Shown: positions 32,647 to 40,755 of the stretch, piece after piece
Layout: every line of letters begins with the position of its first letter
Numbering within the stretch: position 1 is the stretch's first letter
The notes under the pieces: generated by a model
What the model was told of the DNA's origin: nothing
Databases searched by the model: none
The model's input: only the letters and a program-made list of their open reading frames with translations
Assembly: GCA_019454165.1 (NCBI GenBank)
Contig: CP075367.1
Span: 1,838,805 to 1,902,804, forward strand
DNA: 64,000 nt
Origin: Anaerolineales bacterium
GTDB taxonomy: Bacteria; Chloroflexota; Anaerolineae; Anaerolineales; UBA11579
Direction of reading: 5' to 3'
Made by a program: the position numbers and the translations under genes

Positions 32647-33366
32647 CTATTGACTGGCGCGCACCAAAGCGCGGAACAGGTTTTGCATGCGGGCATCCTG
32701 CGGCAAACACTCCGGGTGCCACTGCACGCCCACGGCGAAGGGATGCTCGGGCAGCTCGATTGCTTCCACCAGGCCATCCGGCGCGCTGGCGACTGCTTTC
32801 AGCCCGCTCGCCAGGTCTTTGATGCCCTGGTGGTGCAGGCTATTGACCTCGACGATCGGCTCATCGAGGATCTCGGCCAGGCGGCTGCCTTCGCTCACTT
32901 GCACCGGGTGGGCCAGATAATCCCAGGGGTGGTCAGGGAAGTTGGTGTGCTTCAGCGCGCCGGGCAGCTGGTCGGGAATGTGCGTGTATAGCGTGCCACC
33001 GAAGGCCACATTGGCGATCTGTAAGCCGCGGCAAATGCCGAGGAAGGGCTTGCTGTCTTCGGCGGCCAGGCGCACCAGCTGGATCTCGATCTCATCTCGC
33101 TCAGCATCCAAGTCGTATAGCTTCTCGTGCGGCTCGCCGTTGAAGCGGTGAATTTCAATATCCCCGCCGCCAGTGAACACCAAGCCGTCCAGCCGGCCGA
33201 GTAACTCGCGCAGCTTGTCGAGCGGAAGGTTAAGCGGAATGAGTACCGGGATGGCGCCTGCCCGCACCAGCGCCTCGCTATACGGGCGCGGCGTTTGAAT
33301 AACGTCTATCTGGTACAGCTCAGAACGAGCATTGCGGGTGGTTACGCCAATGAGTGGGCTGGTCAT
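32647..33366 (-). CDS. Class I glutamine amidotransferase-like gamma-glutamyl hydrolase (peptidase C26)
   Basis: 239 residues from ATG 33366, which is preceded by TAGAAT at 6 nt. The nucleophile is in FLGICRGLQIANVAFGG (Cys) and the His-Glu pair in AVGVQWHPECL. VFTGGGDIEIHRF and VNSLHHQGIKDLASG match the PuuD/C26 family, which cleaves gamma-glutamyl amide bonds. It is embedded between cofD and the FbiB-like nitroreductase. F420 carries a gamma-linked glutamate tail, so trimming that tail is an attractive but untested role; ordinary gamma-Glu-GABA or folate substrates remain possible. Confidence 0.88.
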   Translation of the reverse strand: MTSPLIGVTTRNARSELYQIDVIQTPRPYSEALVRAGAIPVLIPLNLPLDKLRELLGRLDGLVFTGGGDIEIHRFNGEPHEKLYDLDAERDEIEIQLVRLAAEDSKPFLGICRGLQIANVAFGGTLYTHIPDQLPGALKHTNFPDHPWDYLAHPVQVSEGSRLAEILDEPIVEVNSLHHQGIKDLASGLKAVASAPDGLVEAIELPEHPFAVGVQWHPECLPQDARMQNLFRALVRASQ

Positions 33367-33372
33367 GGGCAC

Positions 33373-33378
33373 ATTCTA
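33373..33378 (-). promoter_or_regulatory. -10 box 6 nt before a start codon (leaderless type)
   Basis: Minus strand TAGAAT, GTGCCC, ATG 33366. It would give the hydrolase-cofD-cofC group its own promoter. Confidence 0.5.
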
Positions 33379-33383
33379 CTTGT

Positions 33384-34007
33384 CTATATGCGGCGAACGA
33401 TCTCGTCGATTGTCTGGCGCGGCCGCGGCGCGGGTTCACCGGCCGGGTAGCCGAGCAGCAACAGGCCTTGCGCCTGCCAGCTCTGCGGCAGGCCCAGCGC
33501 CTGCCGCGCCGCCTGCTGCGCGAACAGCGGCGCGCATACCCACACCCCGCCCAGGCCTTCGGCATGGGCGGCCAGCAGCAGTTGCCCGCCAGCCAGCGCT
33601 ACGCTCTGCATGGCCATCTGCAGCTCGCCCTGGGTGCGGGCCGGGTCAGCATACGTATCCAGCACGCTAGCATCCAGGCACAGCAGCACGGCAGCTGGCG
33701 CTTCTTGCAGGCGGGCCGCCGAGCGCGCCAATTGCGCTGCGATCTGCTCGGCGCTCATGCCTTCGGCCTGCAGCGCGTCGGCAAATTCGCGCCCCAGCTC
33801 GGCAGCCAGTTGGCGGCGGCTGTCCTCACTCTCCAGGATTACGAAACGCCAGGGCTGGCGGTTGTGGGCATTGGGCGCGTAAGTCGCCGTTTCCAGCACC
33901 CGCGCCAGCGCATCGGCCGGCACCGGCTGCGCCGCAAAACGGCGCGTGGAGCGCCGGGCACGCAGCCAACGATGCAGCTCAGCCGAGTCTAGCTGTGCGG
34001 CGGCCAC
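33384..34007 (-). CDS. Nitroreductase-family protein like the C-terminal domain of FbiB
   Basis: 207 residues, GTG start overlapping the upstream stop by 19 nt. LRARRSTRRFAAQPVPADAL and APNAHNRQPWRFVILE are FMN-binding nitroreductase motifs and match the C-terminal half of FbiB closely, followed by AEGLGGVWVCAPLF. In mycobacterial FbiB this domain reduces dehydro-F420-0 with FMN while the N-terminal domain is the glutamate ligase. Here the ligase is a separate gene (cofE) 0.8 kb upstream, so FbiB seems to be split in two. Confidence 0.82.
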   Translation of the reverse strand: MAAAQLDSAELHRWLRARRSTRRFAAQPVPADALARVLETATYAPNAHNRQPWRFVILESEDSRRQLAAELGREFADALQAEGMSAEQIAAQLARSAARLQEAPAAVLLCLDASVLDTYADPARTQGELQMAMQSVALAGGQLLLAAHAEGLGGVWVCAPLFAQQAARQALGLPQSWQAQGLLLLGYPAGEPAPRPRQTIDEIVRRI

Positions 34008-34399
34008 AGGATGATCTGCTCAGGCTTGAGCGTGTACATCACGCGTACCTGGCCGGGCGGAATATTGAAGTCTTGCCCGGTGTACTTGCGCGACAAGGTG
34101 TGCAAATGTTCCGCCGCTCCATCGGTGGTGATCTCCACCGTGCCGCGCAACTGGATGTACTTGTACGGGTCACCCGGAGCCACAATGGCCACGGCGATGC
34201 TGGGGTTGGCGCTCAAGTTGCGGAACTTGGCGGTCTTGTCAGACGTACCGAACAGGATGTGCTCCCCATCCGTGTTGAACCACACCGCGGTCAGCTGCGG
34301 CGCGCCGTCAGTATCCACCGTGGCGATCCAGGCGAAGGCTTTGGTCTCATCCGCCAGCAGGTGGCGGTATCCCTCGGGTAGATTAGCGAGTGCGTTCAT
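33989..34399 (-). CDS. PPOX-class F420-dependent split-barrel protein
   Basis: 136 residues. TKAFAWIATVDTDGAPQLTA and VWFNTDGEHILFGTSDKTAK are the signature strands of the pyridoxamine-oxidase-like fold; the family uses F420 (or FMN). YKYIQLRGTVEITTDGA and PPGQVRVMYTLKPEQIILWP complete it. It is a close paralogue of the next gene upstream and lies inside the F420 cluster. It could be an F420-dependent reductase or a biliverdin-reductase-like enzyme; the substrate cannot be told. Confidence 0.87.
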   Translation of the reverse strand: MNALANLPEGYRHLLADETKAFAWIATVDTDGAPQLTAVWFNTDGEHILFGTSDKTAKFRNLSANPSIAVAIVAPGDPYKYIQLRGTVEITTDGAAEHLHTLSRKYTGQDFNIPPGQVRVMYTLKPEQIILWPPHS

Positions 34400-34401
34400 A
34401 G

Positions 34402-34797
34402 CTAATGGCTCACAAAGATCTTGTGCGGCTTGATCTTATAGATCACGCGCACCTGGCCCTCACGCTTGGGAAAATCCTTGCCGTCATAGATATGCGAGAG
34501 TTTGTTGATGTGTTCGTAGGCATCTTTCTCGGTGACTTCAACTACTTCGCCACGCACGAGCAGATAGCGGTACGGGTTGGCCGGGTCAGGAATGCTGAGG
34601 GCCACCTTGGGATGCGCCATCATGTTCTTGTCCTTCAGACGGCCGCGGGCCGTGTTGATCAGAATATGGTCATCCTCAACATTGAACCAGACCGGGCTAA
34701 CCTGGGGCGAGCCATCCTTCAAGGTGGTGCCTAAAAAGGCAAACGCCTTGGTTTCATCTTTGAGTAGATCCTGAAAGTCAGCGGGCACGTTCTTCAT
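34402..34797 (-). CDS. PPOX-class F420-dependent split-barrel protein (paralogue)
   Basis: 131 residues. TKAFAFLGTTLKDGSPQVSP and VWFNVEDDHILINTARGRLK show the same split-barrel fold as the gene two bases downstream, with PYRYLLVRGEVVEVTEKDAY and GQVRVIYKIKPHKIFV at the end. The tandem pair probably arose by duplication. It has its own AAGGAG ribosome site. Presence between cofE and the FbiB-like gene supports F420 as the cofactor. Confidence 0.87.
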   Translation of the reverse strand: MKNVPADFQDLLKDETKAFAFLGTTLKDGSPQVSPVWFNVEDDHILINTARGRLKDKNMMAHPKVALSIPDPANPYRYLLVRGEVVEVTEKDAYEHINKLSHIYDGKDFPKREGQVRVIYKIKPHKIFVSH

Positions 34798-34848
34798 AGC
34801 ATTCTCCTTGGAGCAGATACAAATTAGACGAAAAGCAGCAAAGCTATC

Positions 34849-35610
34849 TTACCGAAACTGGTCGCGGTCACGTGGACGCAGCAGCTCGCCCAGGCTGGCT
34901 TCGCGCAACGGGTACGGGAAGCCGCGCGCGTGCACCGCCGGGCAGCCTTCGGCCGCCTGGCCCATGGCCAGGCTGGCCGCCGCGGCCAGCTCGTCGGCCG
35001 CCGCCAGCTGCGTCACGCGCAGCGGGCGGCCGGCTAAGTCTGGCGTGCCGCGCAGATCCACCAGGCCCGGCAAACCGCTCAGGCCGATGGTGGTGCCCAG
35101 CGTGCCTTCACGCCAGGCGCGCCCATGCGAATCGATGATGAGCACGCCCAACTGGGCTCCACTGGCTGTCTGCAAGGTCACCCGCAAGTGGTCGGCGCTG
35201 GCGTCCGGATCCTCGGGCAGCAGCAAATACGTATCCTCAGCCGAATCAGGCAAGTTGGAATGGTCTATCCCCGCGTTGGCGCTCACGAAGCCCAGGCGGT
35301 GCTCCACGATCAGCAGGCCGGGGCGAGCGCGCAGCACTTCGTTGCTCTCATCCAATATCAGTTGCACCAGGCGCGGGTCTTTCTCTGTCAGCGCACCGAG
35401 TTCCAGGGCGCGTTTGCTTGGCGTCACATCGCCGAGCGAACGGTACCGCCCCTCAGCCTTGGAGACGATCTTCTGCGCCAGCACGACCACATCGCCATCT
35501 TGCAGGGTCAAGCCCTGGCGCAGGATGGCCGCCAGCAGCAGCGCAGCCAGGTCATCACCCGGCTGCACCAGCGGCAAGCCCTGCAGTGGCGTCAGCACCA
35601 GCGGATTCAC
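34849..35610 (-). CDS. cofE: Coenzyme F420-0:L-glutamate ligase
   Basis: 253 residues from GTG 35610, one base after the npdG stop; upstream frame is not family-like. LQDGDVVVLAQKIVSKAEGR, DESNEVLRARPGLLIVEHRL, GFVSANAGIDHSNL and IIDSHGRAWREGTLGTTIGL are the CofE hallmarks. The enzyme adds gamma-linked glutamates to F420-0 with GTP. The protein is the stand-alone archaeal-type ligase rather than the ligase-nitroreductase fusion FbiB, whose second half is at 33384. Confidence 0.93.
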   Translation of the reverse strand: MNPLVLTPLQGLPLVQPGDDLAALLLAAILRQGLTLQDGDVVVLAQKIVSKAEGRYRSLGDVTPSKRALELGALTEKDPRLVQLILDESNEVLRARPGLLIVEHRLGFVSANAGIDHSNLPDSAEDTYLLLPEDPDASADHLRVTLQTASGAQLGVLIIDSHGRAWREGTLGTTIGLSGLPGLVDLRGTPDLAGRPLRVTQLAAADELAAAASLAMGQAAEGCPAVHARGFPYPLREASLGELLRPRDRDQFR

Positions 35611-35611
35611 G

Positions 35612-36268
35612 TTACGGCTTTTTGATGCCCGCCACCTTGATGGTGCCATGGCGTGATTTGTAGTGCTTGTTCATGCTCACCAGCAGGCTGGTCAGCCCTT
35701 CGACCGTGATGGCGTTGTCCAGCACCCCGGCGTAGTAACCATTCAAGCCGGCCGCTTGCACCAGCTCCAGCGCGGCATCAGCCGCGCCCATATCGTCGGC
35801 GCACACCAGCACATCGCTATCCAGAGGCTGGGTAATGTTCTTGCGCAACGCCGCGGCCGGCACGGTTTGGAAGGCCGCCGCCACCTTCACCCCGTCGCCC
35901 AGCAGCTGCTGGGCGCGGCGGGCGGCGGCCGGCGCGCTTGGCGGCGTCAGCTCCGGGAAACGCAGACGCGCTGTGGCGTCCAGCAGCACTTTGCCCTGCA
36001 GTGCGTCTTTCACCGCCGCCAGGGCGGCTTCGTGGGCATCCTGCTCCACGGTCAGGATGGCCAGCTCGGCGGCGGCTACTGCGGCCGCATTCTCCATGCC
36101 GCGGATAGCTTCGCGGCCCAGCTCGACGTTCAGTTCCGCCGCGGCCGCCTGCGCCTTCTCAGCCGTGCGCGAACCGACAATAACGGCGTACCCAGCGTGC
36201 GCCCAGCGCAGCGCCAAGCCCGCCCCCAGCGCGCCAGTGCCGCCTATGATTGCAATGGTTTTAGACAA
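35612..36268 (-). CDS. npdG: NADPH:F420 oxidoreductase-like reductase
   Basis: About 218 residues. The open frame starts at GTG 36274, but TTG 36268 has GGAG at proper spacing and is preferred. The N-terminus SKTIAIIGGTGALGAGLALRW is an NADP-binding Rossmann motif, then VIVGSRTAEKAQAAAAELN and LDATARLRFPELTPPSAPAA. The family (NpdG/Fno) moves hydride between NADPH and F420. It is the first gene of the F420 operon. Hairpin-type repeat copy 1 begins directly upstream at 36283. Confidence 0.88.
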   Translation of the reverse strand: MSKTIAIIGGTGALGAGLALRWAHAGYAVIVGSRTAEKAQAAAAELNVELGREAIRGMENAAAVAAAELAILTVEQDAHEAALAAVKDALQGKVLLDATARLRFPELTPPSAPAAARRAQQLLGDGVKVAAAFQTVPAAALRKNITQPLDSDVLVCADDMGAADAALELVQAAGLNGYYAGVLDNAITVEGLTSLLVSMNKHYKSRHGTIKVAGIKKP

Positions 36269-36282
36269 GAGCACTCCAAAAG

Positions 36283-36378
36283 TCAGTGAGTAGTGATCAG
36301 TGAATCGTGATTAGTATATTGCACAATAACCTAGTGGCGCGTCGGCTTGTGCTGCTCACAGCTCACTTCTCACTGTTT
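36283..36378. repeat. Hairpin-forming intergenic repeat, copy 1
   Basis: Left arm AGTGAGTAGTGATCAGTGAA and right arm GCTCACTTCTCACTGTTTAC are imperfect reverse complements around a 45-nt centre. It matches copies at 41587 and 62163. Confidence 0.55.
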
Positions 36379-36387
36379 ACTTGCTCT

Positions 36388-36393
36388 TATAAT
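36388..36393 (+). promoter_or_regulatory. -10 box 6 nt before a start codon (leaderless type)
   Basis: TATAAT, CCCCGC, ATG 36400. Confidence 0.6.
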
Positions 36394-36399
36394 CCCCGC

Positions 36400-37395
36400 A
36401 TGCTCGGCTCCCAGGTCATTATCGAAAACTTTCACAGCATCGCGCTGGAGCACAACCCACTGGACGATCCCGTCACCCGCCGCGTGCCGGTCTACCTGCC
36501 CGCGGGCTACGCTGAAAGCCAGCGCTACCCCGCCATCTATCTGCTGGCCGCCTTCGGCAACCGCGGCCTCAAGTTCCTCAATGACGATCTATGGGAAGAG
36601 AACATCCAGCAGCGCCTGGACCGCCTGATCGCCTCCGGCGCCATGCAGCCCACCATCGTGGTGATGCCGGACGCCAGCACCCGCTACGGCGGCTCGCAGT
36701 ACCTCAACTCCGCTGCGCTCGGAGACTACGAAGACGCCCTGCTGGAACTGGTCAGCGTCATTGACCGCAAGTACTCCACCCTGGCCGCGCCCGGCGCACG
36801 CGCACTCGCCGGCCACTCCTCCGGCGGCTATGGCGCCCTGCGCCTGGCCATGCGCCACCCGGCCACCTTCGGCCTCGCCGCCGCCCACAGCGCCGACCTG
36901 AATTTCGAGCTGGCCTACCGGCCTGATTTTGGCGATCTGCTGCGCTATTACGAAAAAGCCGGGCTGGATGGCCTGCAAACCCTGCTAGCCGACCCGTACA
37001 CTGCGCTGCAACGCGGCGCATCCCATACCGCCCTCAACCTGCTGGCCATGGCGGCCGCCTATTCGCCCAACCCGAACGCGCCGTTGGGCTTCGACCTGCC
37101 GATCGACCTGCACAGCGGCGCCTGGCTGCCCGAAGTCTGGCAGCGCTGGCTGGCCCACGACCCCCTACACATGCTGGCCCAGCACGCCGATGCGCTGCGC
37201 GGCCTGCGCCTGCTCTACCTCGATTGCGGCAAGTACGATGAGTATAATTTGCTCTACGGCGCACGCTTGTTCACAGGCCAGCTGCGCCAACATGACATCA
37301 CATTCCAGTACGAAGAATACGAAGGCGGCCACCGCCACATGAAGCACCGTTACGACACATCCTTCACTGCAATCTCTGCAGCATTCCAACTCTGA
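36400..37395 (+). CDS. Esterase (EstA/S-formylglutathione hydrolase-like alpha/beta hydrolase)
   Basis: 331 residues from ATG 36400; upstream in-frame codons lie in a repeat element and are not used. RVPVYLPAGYAESQRYPAIY and PTIVVMPDASTRYGGSQYLN lead to the nucleophile elbow LAGHSSGGYGALRLA (Ser). The acid is probably Asp in YLDCGKYDEYN and the base His in EYEGGHRHMKHR. No signal peptide is seen, so it is probably cytosolic. Substrate unknown. The M20 peptidase starts 12 nt downstream. Confidence 0.85.
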   Translation: MLGSQVIIENFHSIALEHNPLDDPVTRRVPVYLPAGYAESQRYPAIYLLAAFGNRGLKFLNDDLWEENIQQRLDRLIASGAMQPTIVVMPDASTRYGGSQYLNSAALGDYEDALLELVSVIDRKYSTLAAPGARALAGHSSGGYGALRLAMRHPATFGLAAAHSADLNFELAYRPDFGDLLRYYEKAGLDGLQTLLADPYTALQRGASHTALNLLAMAAAYSPNPNAPLGFDLPIDLHSGAWLPEVWQRWLAHDPLHMLAQHADALRGLRLLYLDCGKYDEYNLLYGARLFTGQLRQHDITFQYEEYEGGHRHMKHRYDTSFTAISAAFQL

Positions 37396-37407
37396 GAGGA
37401 AATCCCC

Positions 37408-38784
37408 ATGTCAGACCCCCGCAGCACTGCCTTGCAATTTGCCAAAGACAACCGCGCTCGCTTCCGCCAGGAGCTGGCCGAGTTGGTCGCCATCCCCAGC
37501 GTGTCGGCTGACCCGCAATACAAGCCAGACATCCAGCGCGCCGCCGATTGGCTGGTGACCAAGCTCAAGAGCCTCGGCGTCGAGAACATCCAACTGCTCG
37601 ACAACGGCGGCCACCCGCTCGTCTTCGGCGAGTGGAACGGCGCCGGCCCTGACGCCAAGACCATGCTGGTCTACGGCCACTACGATGTACAGCCGGCCGA
37701 CCCGATGGAACTGTGGGACACGCCCGCTTTCGAAGCCGTAGAAAAAGGCGAACTGCTCTTCGGCCGCGGCACCTCTGACATGAAGGGTCAAGTCATCGGC
37801 AGCCTGGCGGCCATCGAGTCCGCCCTGCATGCCGGCAACCTACCGGTCAACCTCAAGTTCATGATCGAGGGCGAAGAGGAAACCGGCTCGCCCAGCATGG
37901 ACAAGTTCATCAAGAAGCACGCCGATCTGTTCGCGGCGGACTTTGCGCTCAACCCAGACGCCGGCATGCTCAGCCCCACCCAGCCCACCATCACCTACGG
38001 CCTGCGCGGCATGTCGTACTTCGAGCTGCACGTCACCGGCCCGGCGCTGGACCTGCATTCCGGTTTCTTCGGCGGCACGGTGCGCAACCCCGCCAACGAG
38101 TTGGCCCGCGTCATCGGCAGCATGCAAGACGAGAACGGCCGCGTCACCATCCCCGGCTTCTACGACAAAGTGCGTGCGCTGGAAGAAGATGAACGCGCCG
38201 ACTTCCGCCGCCTCCCGCAGGACGATGCCTTCTATCTCAAACAGGCCGGCTCCAAGGCCCTGTGGGGTGACAAAGACTTCAGCGCTTACGAGCGCGCCAC
38301 CGCCCAGCCCACGCTGGATGTCAACGGCCTCCTCTCCGGCTACACCAGCGAAGGCCCCAAGACCGTGCTGCCCTCCAAGGCTATGGCCAAATTCTCGTGC
38401 CGCCTGGTCCCAGACCAGGACCCGTTCGAGATCGAAGCCCTGGTGCGCAAGTACATCGAAGACACGATCGACTCCAGCGTGAGCTGGGAGCTGAAGCTAC
38501 TCTCCGACGCGGTGCCTTCCATCTCTGAGCGCAACTCAGCCGCCGTGCAAGCCATGGCCAAGGCGCAGGAGACCGTCTGGGGCGTCAAGCCCATCTTCCG
38601 CCGGGAGGGCGGCAGCGTGCCCGTCGTCGGCCATCTGCAGGGCCAGCTGGGCATCGAGTCGATCAATGTGGGCTGCGGCCTGCCGGATGACCAGCTGCAC
38701 TCCCCTAATGAGCGCATGCACCTCCCCAGCTGGGAAAAGCAGATCGACTCGTTCATCAACTTCATCTACAACTTAGGCCAATAG
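37408..38784 (+). CDS. M20 family metallopeptidase (dipeptidase)
   Basis: 458 residues. Two-metal site ligands can be placed: His and Asp in LVYGHYDVQPADPMELWD, the bridging Asp in LFGRGTSDMKGQ, the catalytic Glu-Glu in MIEGEEETGSPS, a further Asp in DFALNPDAG and His in NERMHLPSWEK. It matches the CPG70/CNDP-like dipeptidase branch. A dimerisation (lid) domain occupies about residues 195-350. AGAGGAAA precedes the ATG. The stop overlaps the GTG of the next gene by one base. Confidence 0.92.
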   Translation: MSDPRSTALQFAKDNRARFRQELAELVAIPSVSADPQYKPDIQRAADWLVTKLKSLGVENIQLLDNGGHPLVFGEWNGAGPDAKTMLVYGHYDVQPADPMELWDTPAFEAVEKGELLFGRGTSDMKGQVIGSLAAIESALHAGNLPVNLKFMIEGEEETGSPSMDKFIKKHADLFAADFALNPDAGMLSPTQPTITYGLRGMSYFELHVTGPALDLHSGFFGGTVRNPANELARVIGSMQDENGRVTIPGFYDKVRALEEDERADFRRLPQDDAFYLKQAGSKALWGDKDFSAYERATAQPTLDVNGLLSGYTSEGPKTVLPSKAMAKFSCRLVPDQDPFEIEALVRKYIEDTIDSSVSWELKLLSDAVPSISERNSAAVQAMAKAQETVWGVKPIFRREGGSVPVVGHLQGQLGIESINVGCGLPDDQLHSPNERMHLPSWEKQIDSFINFIYNLGQ

Positions 38785-39779
38785 TGGCGAACGCGGGCAA
38801 ACAAGCGCCCAAGCCCCTCTATGGCGGCCAGGCCGTCATAGAGGGCGTCATGATGCGCGGCCCGCGCTTCATGGCCGTGGCCATGCGCGATCCCAAGGGC
38901 AAGATCGTGCTACACAGTGAGGCGCTTGGCCCCATCTACAGCAGCCGCTGGGCCAAGGTGCCCTTCCTGCGCGGCCTGCTGCTGTTGTGGGACGCGCTGG
39001 GCTTGGGCAGCCGCGTGCTCGGCCTCTCCGCCAACGTGCAGGCCGAGAACGAGGACGAGAAGCTGGAGGGCGCGCCGCTGGCCATCACCATGCTGATCTC
39101 GTTCAGCTTCGCCATCGGCTTGTTCTTTCTGCTGCCCGCTGGCCTCGGCCACCTGGCCGAGCGCCTACTGTCCCTGACTCCGCTAACAGGCAACCTGCTC
39201 GAAGGCGTGTTCCGCCTGCTGATCCTGCTGGGCTATCTGTGGGCCGTCGGCCGCATGGATGAGATCCGCCGCGTCTTCGGCTACCACGGCGCCGAGCACA
39301 AGACCATCCACGCCTACGAAGCCGGGGTCAAGCTCACGCCGAAGAACGTGGCCACTTTCCCGCTGGAGCATCCGCGCTGCGGCACCGCCTTCCTGCTCAC
39401 CGTGATCGTGCTGTCCATCCTGGTATTCACGATCATCGGCCCGCTGCCGCTGCTGCCACGCCTCTTGCTGCGCGTGGTCCTCATCCCGGTGCTGGCGGGC
39501 ATCGCCTACGAGTACCTGCGCTGGACGGCCAGCAACATCCGCAATCCGCTGGTGCGCCTGCTGGTGGCGCCCAACCTGGCCCTGCAGCGCCTCACCACCC
39601 GCCCGCCGGATCCAAAAATGCTTGAAGTCAGCATTGCCGCCTTCAATGAGATGCTCAAGCTGGAGACCAGTAAGGCGCCCAAGCCCAAAGAGCTCAAGCT
39701 GACCCCACCCAAAAAGAAGGCTGCGCGCAAGAAGACGACGAAGAAGACGGCCACACGCAAAAAGGCAACTGTCAAGTAA
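38784..39779 (+). CDS. DUF1385 (YqhQ-family) membrane protein with histone-like tail
   Basis: 331 residues from GTG 38784 (TAGTG overlap). The family block YGGQAVIEGVMMRGPRFMAV is at the N-terminus, then FLRGLLLLWDALGLG, two membrane hairpins, and RRVFGYHGAEHKTIHAYEAG with conserved His/Glu, typical of YqhQ proteins. Function of the family is unknown; the HxxEH-like residues suggest metal binding. The last 60 residues are strongly basic (LKLTPPKKKAARKKTTKKTA), not normal for the family and like eukaryotic H1 or mycobacterial HupB tails. Confidence 0.88.
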   Translation: MANAGKQAPKPLYGGQAVIEGVMMRGPRFMAVAMRDPKGKIVLHSEALGPIYSSRWAKVPFLRGLLLLWDALGLGSRVLGLSANVQAENEDEKLEGAPLAITMLISFSFAIGLFFLLPAGLGHLAERLLSLTPLTGNLLEGVFRLLILLGYLWAVGRMDEIRRVFGYHGAEHKTIHAYEAGVKLTPKNVATFPLEHPRCGTAFLLTVIVLSILVFTIIGPLPLLPRLLLRVVLIPVLAGIAYEYLRWTASNIRNPLVRLLVAPNLALQRLTTRPPDPKMLEVSIAAFNEMLKLETSKAPKPKELKLTPPKKKAARKKTTKKTATRKKATVK

Positions 39780-39840
39780 CTACACTGAAGCTCTACTCCC
39801 AGCGCTTATCTTGTATTCATCCCCACGATACGCGGCTCGA

Positions 39841-39846
39841 TAAAAT
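39841..39846 (+). promoter_or_regulatory. -10 box 6 nt before a start codon (leaderless type)
   Basis: TAAAAT, CGCTCC, ATG 39853. Confidence 0.55.
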
Positions 39847-39852
39847 CGCTCC

Positions 39853-40737
39853 ATGAAAACCGCGCACATCTCTGCCAAACGCCGCCTGCTGTTGGCGCTC
39901 ATTGCCCTCACGCTCACTGCCCTGGCCTGCGACCTAGGGCGCTTCAACCCAGCCGCCATAGGGCGTACGCAACCTGACTACGAAACCCGCGAGCTCTTTC
40001 CCGGTGCAGTCTACATGCGCGTGGTGCGCAATACGCCGCGTCCGTTGGTCTTCCATGTCGTCACGCTCGATCTTATGAACGGCATGCGCTCCTTCGTGAC
40101 CCCCGGCAACCCAGACACGCAGGATGTTCCCGCTCAAACCACATCCAGCTTTCTGCAACAGAACAACCTGCTGCTCGCCATTAACGGGGATGGCTTTACC
40201 CCCTGGTTCGACTTTGGGCCATTGGACTCCAAGCCTGACCCCGGTGACCGCGTCGACCCCCTGGGCTTCGCCGTTTCCCGCGGCGTCATTTACTCCGAAG
40301 TGCGGCGCGGCCACCCGATCCTGTATCTGTATGAAGATGTGGGCGCAGACATCAACATGCTGGAGAGCAAGCTCTACAACGCCGTCTCCGGCTTCGACCT
40401 GCTGGTCTCGCTGCGCGAGCCGGCGGCTGGCCTCAGCGGCATCGGCACCGAGCCGCGTACCGCCATCGGGTTGGACCAGTACGGCACCAAGATGGTCATC
40501 ATCGTGGTGGACGGCCGCATGCCCGGCTACAGCGAGGGCGTGACTGAGAAGGAACTGGCCGCCCTCATGCTGGAGCAGAACGTCTACTCCGCCATGAACA
40601 TGGACGGCGGCGGCTCCAGCACGCTGGTGGTGCGCGGCGCCGACGGCCAGCCCGAGATCCTCAACACGCCCATTCACAATGGCGTGCCGGGGCGCGAGCG
40701 CCCGGTCGCCAACCACCTGGGCTTCTATTTTCCGTAG
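39853..40737 (+). CDS. Exported phosphodiester glycosidase-family (NAGPA) protein
   Basis: 294 residues. The N-terminus (KRRLLLALIALTLTALAC) is a signal peptide, possibly a lipoprotein one although the box ALAC is not ideal. The NAGPA-like domain covers about residues 60-294, with LLAINGDGFTPWFDFGP, FAVSRGVIYSE, RTAIGLDQYGTKMVIIVVDG and the conserved MNMDGGGSSTLVVRG near the end. Relatives cleave the phosphodiester bond of sugar-1-phosphate linked groups, so it may act on wall polymers. It starts without a ribosome site, behind a -10 box. Confidence 0.87.
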   Translation: MKTAHISAKRRLLLALIALTLTALACDLGRFNPAAIGRTQPDYETRELFPGAVYMRVVRNTPRPLVFHVVTLDLMNGMRSFVTPGNPDTQDVPAQTTSSFLQQNNLLLAINGDGFTPWFDFGPLDSKPDPGDRVDPLGFAVSRGVIYSEVRRGHPILYLYEDVGADINMLESKLYNAVSGFDLLVSLREPAAGLSGIGTEPRTAIGLDQYGTKMVIIVVDGRMPGYSEGVTEKELAALMLEQNVYSAMNMDGGGSSTLVVRGADGQPEILNTPIHNGVPGRERPVANHLGFYFP

Positions 40738-40742
40738 GCCAT

Positions 40743-40748
40743 TACAAT
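40743..40748 (+). promoter_or_regulatory. -10 box 7 nt before a start codon (leaderless type)
   Basis: TACAAT, CACCGCC, ATG 40756. Confidence 0.5.
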
Positions 40749-40755
40749 CACCGCC

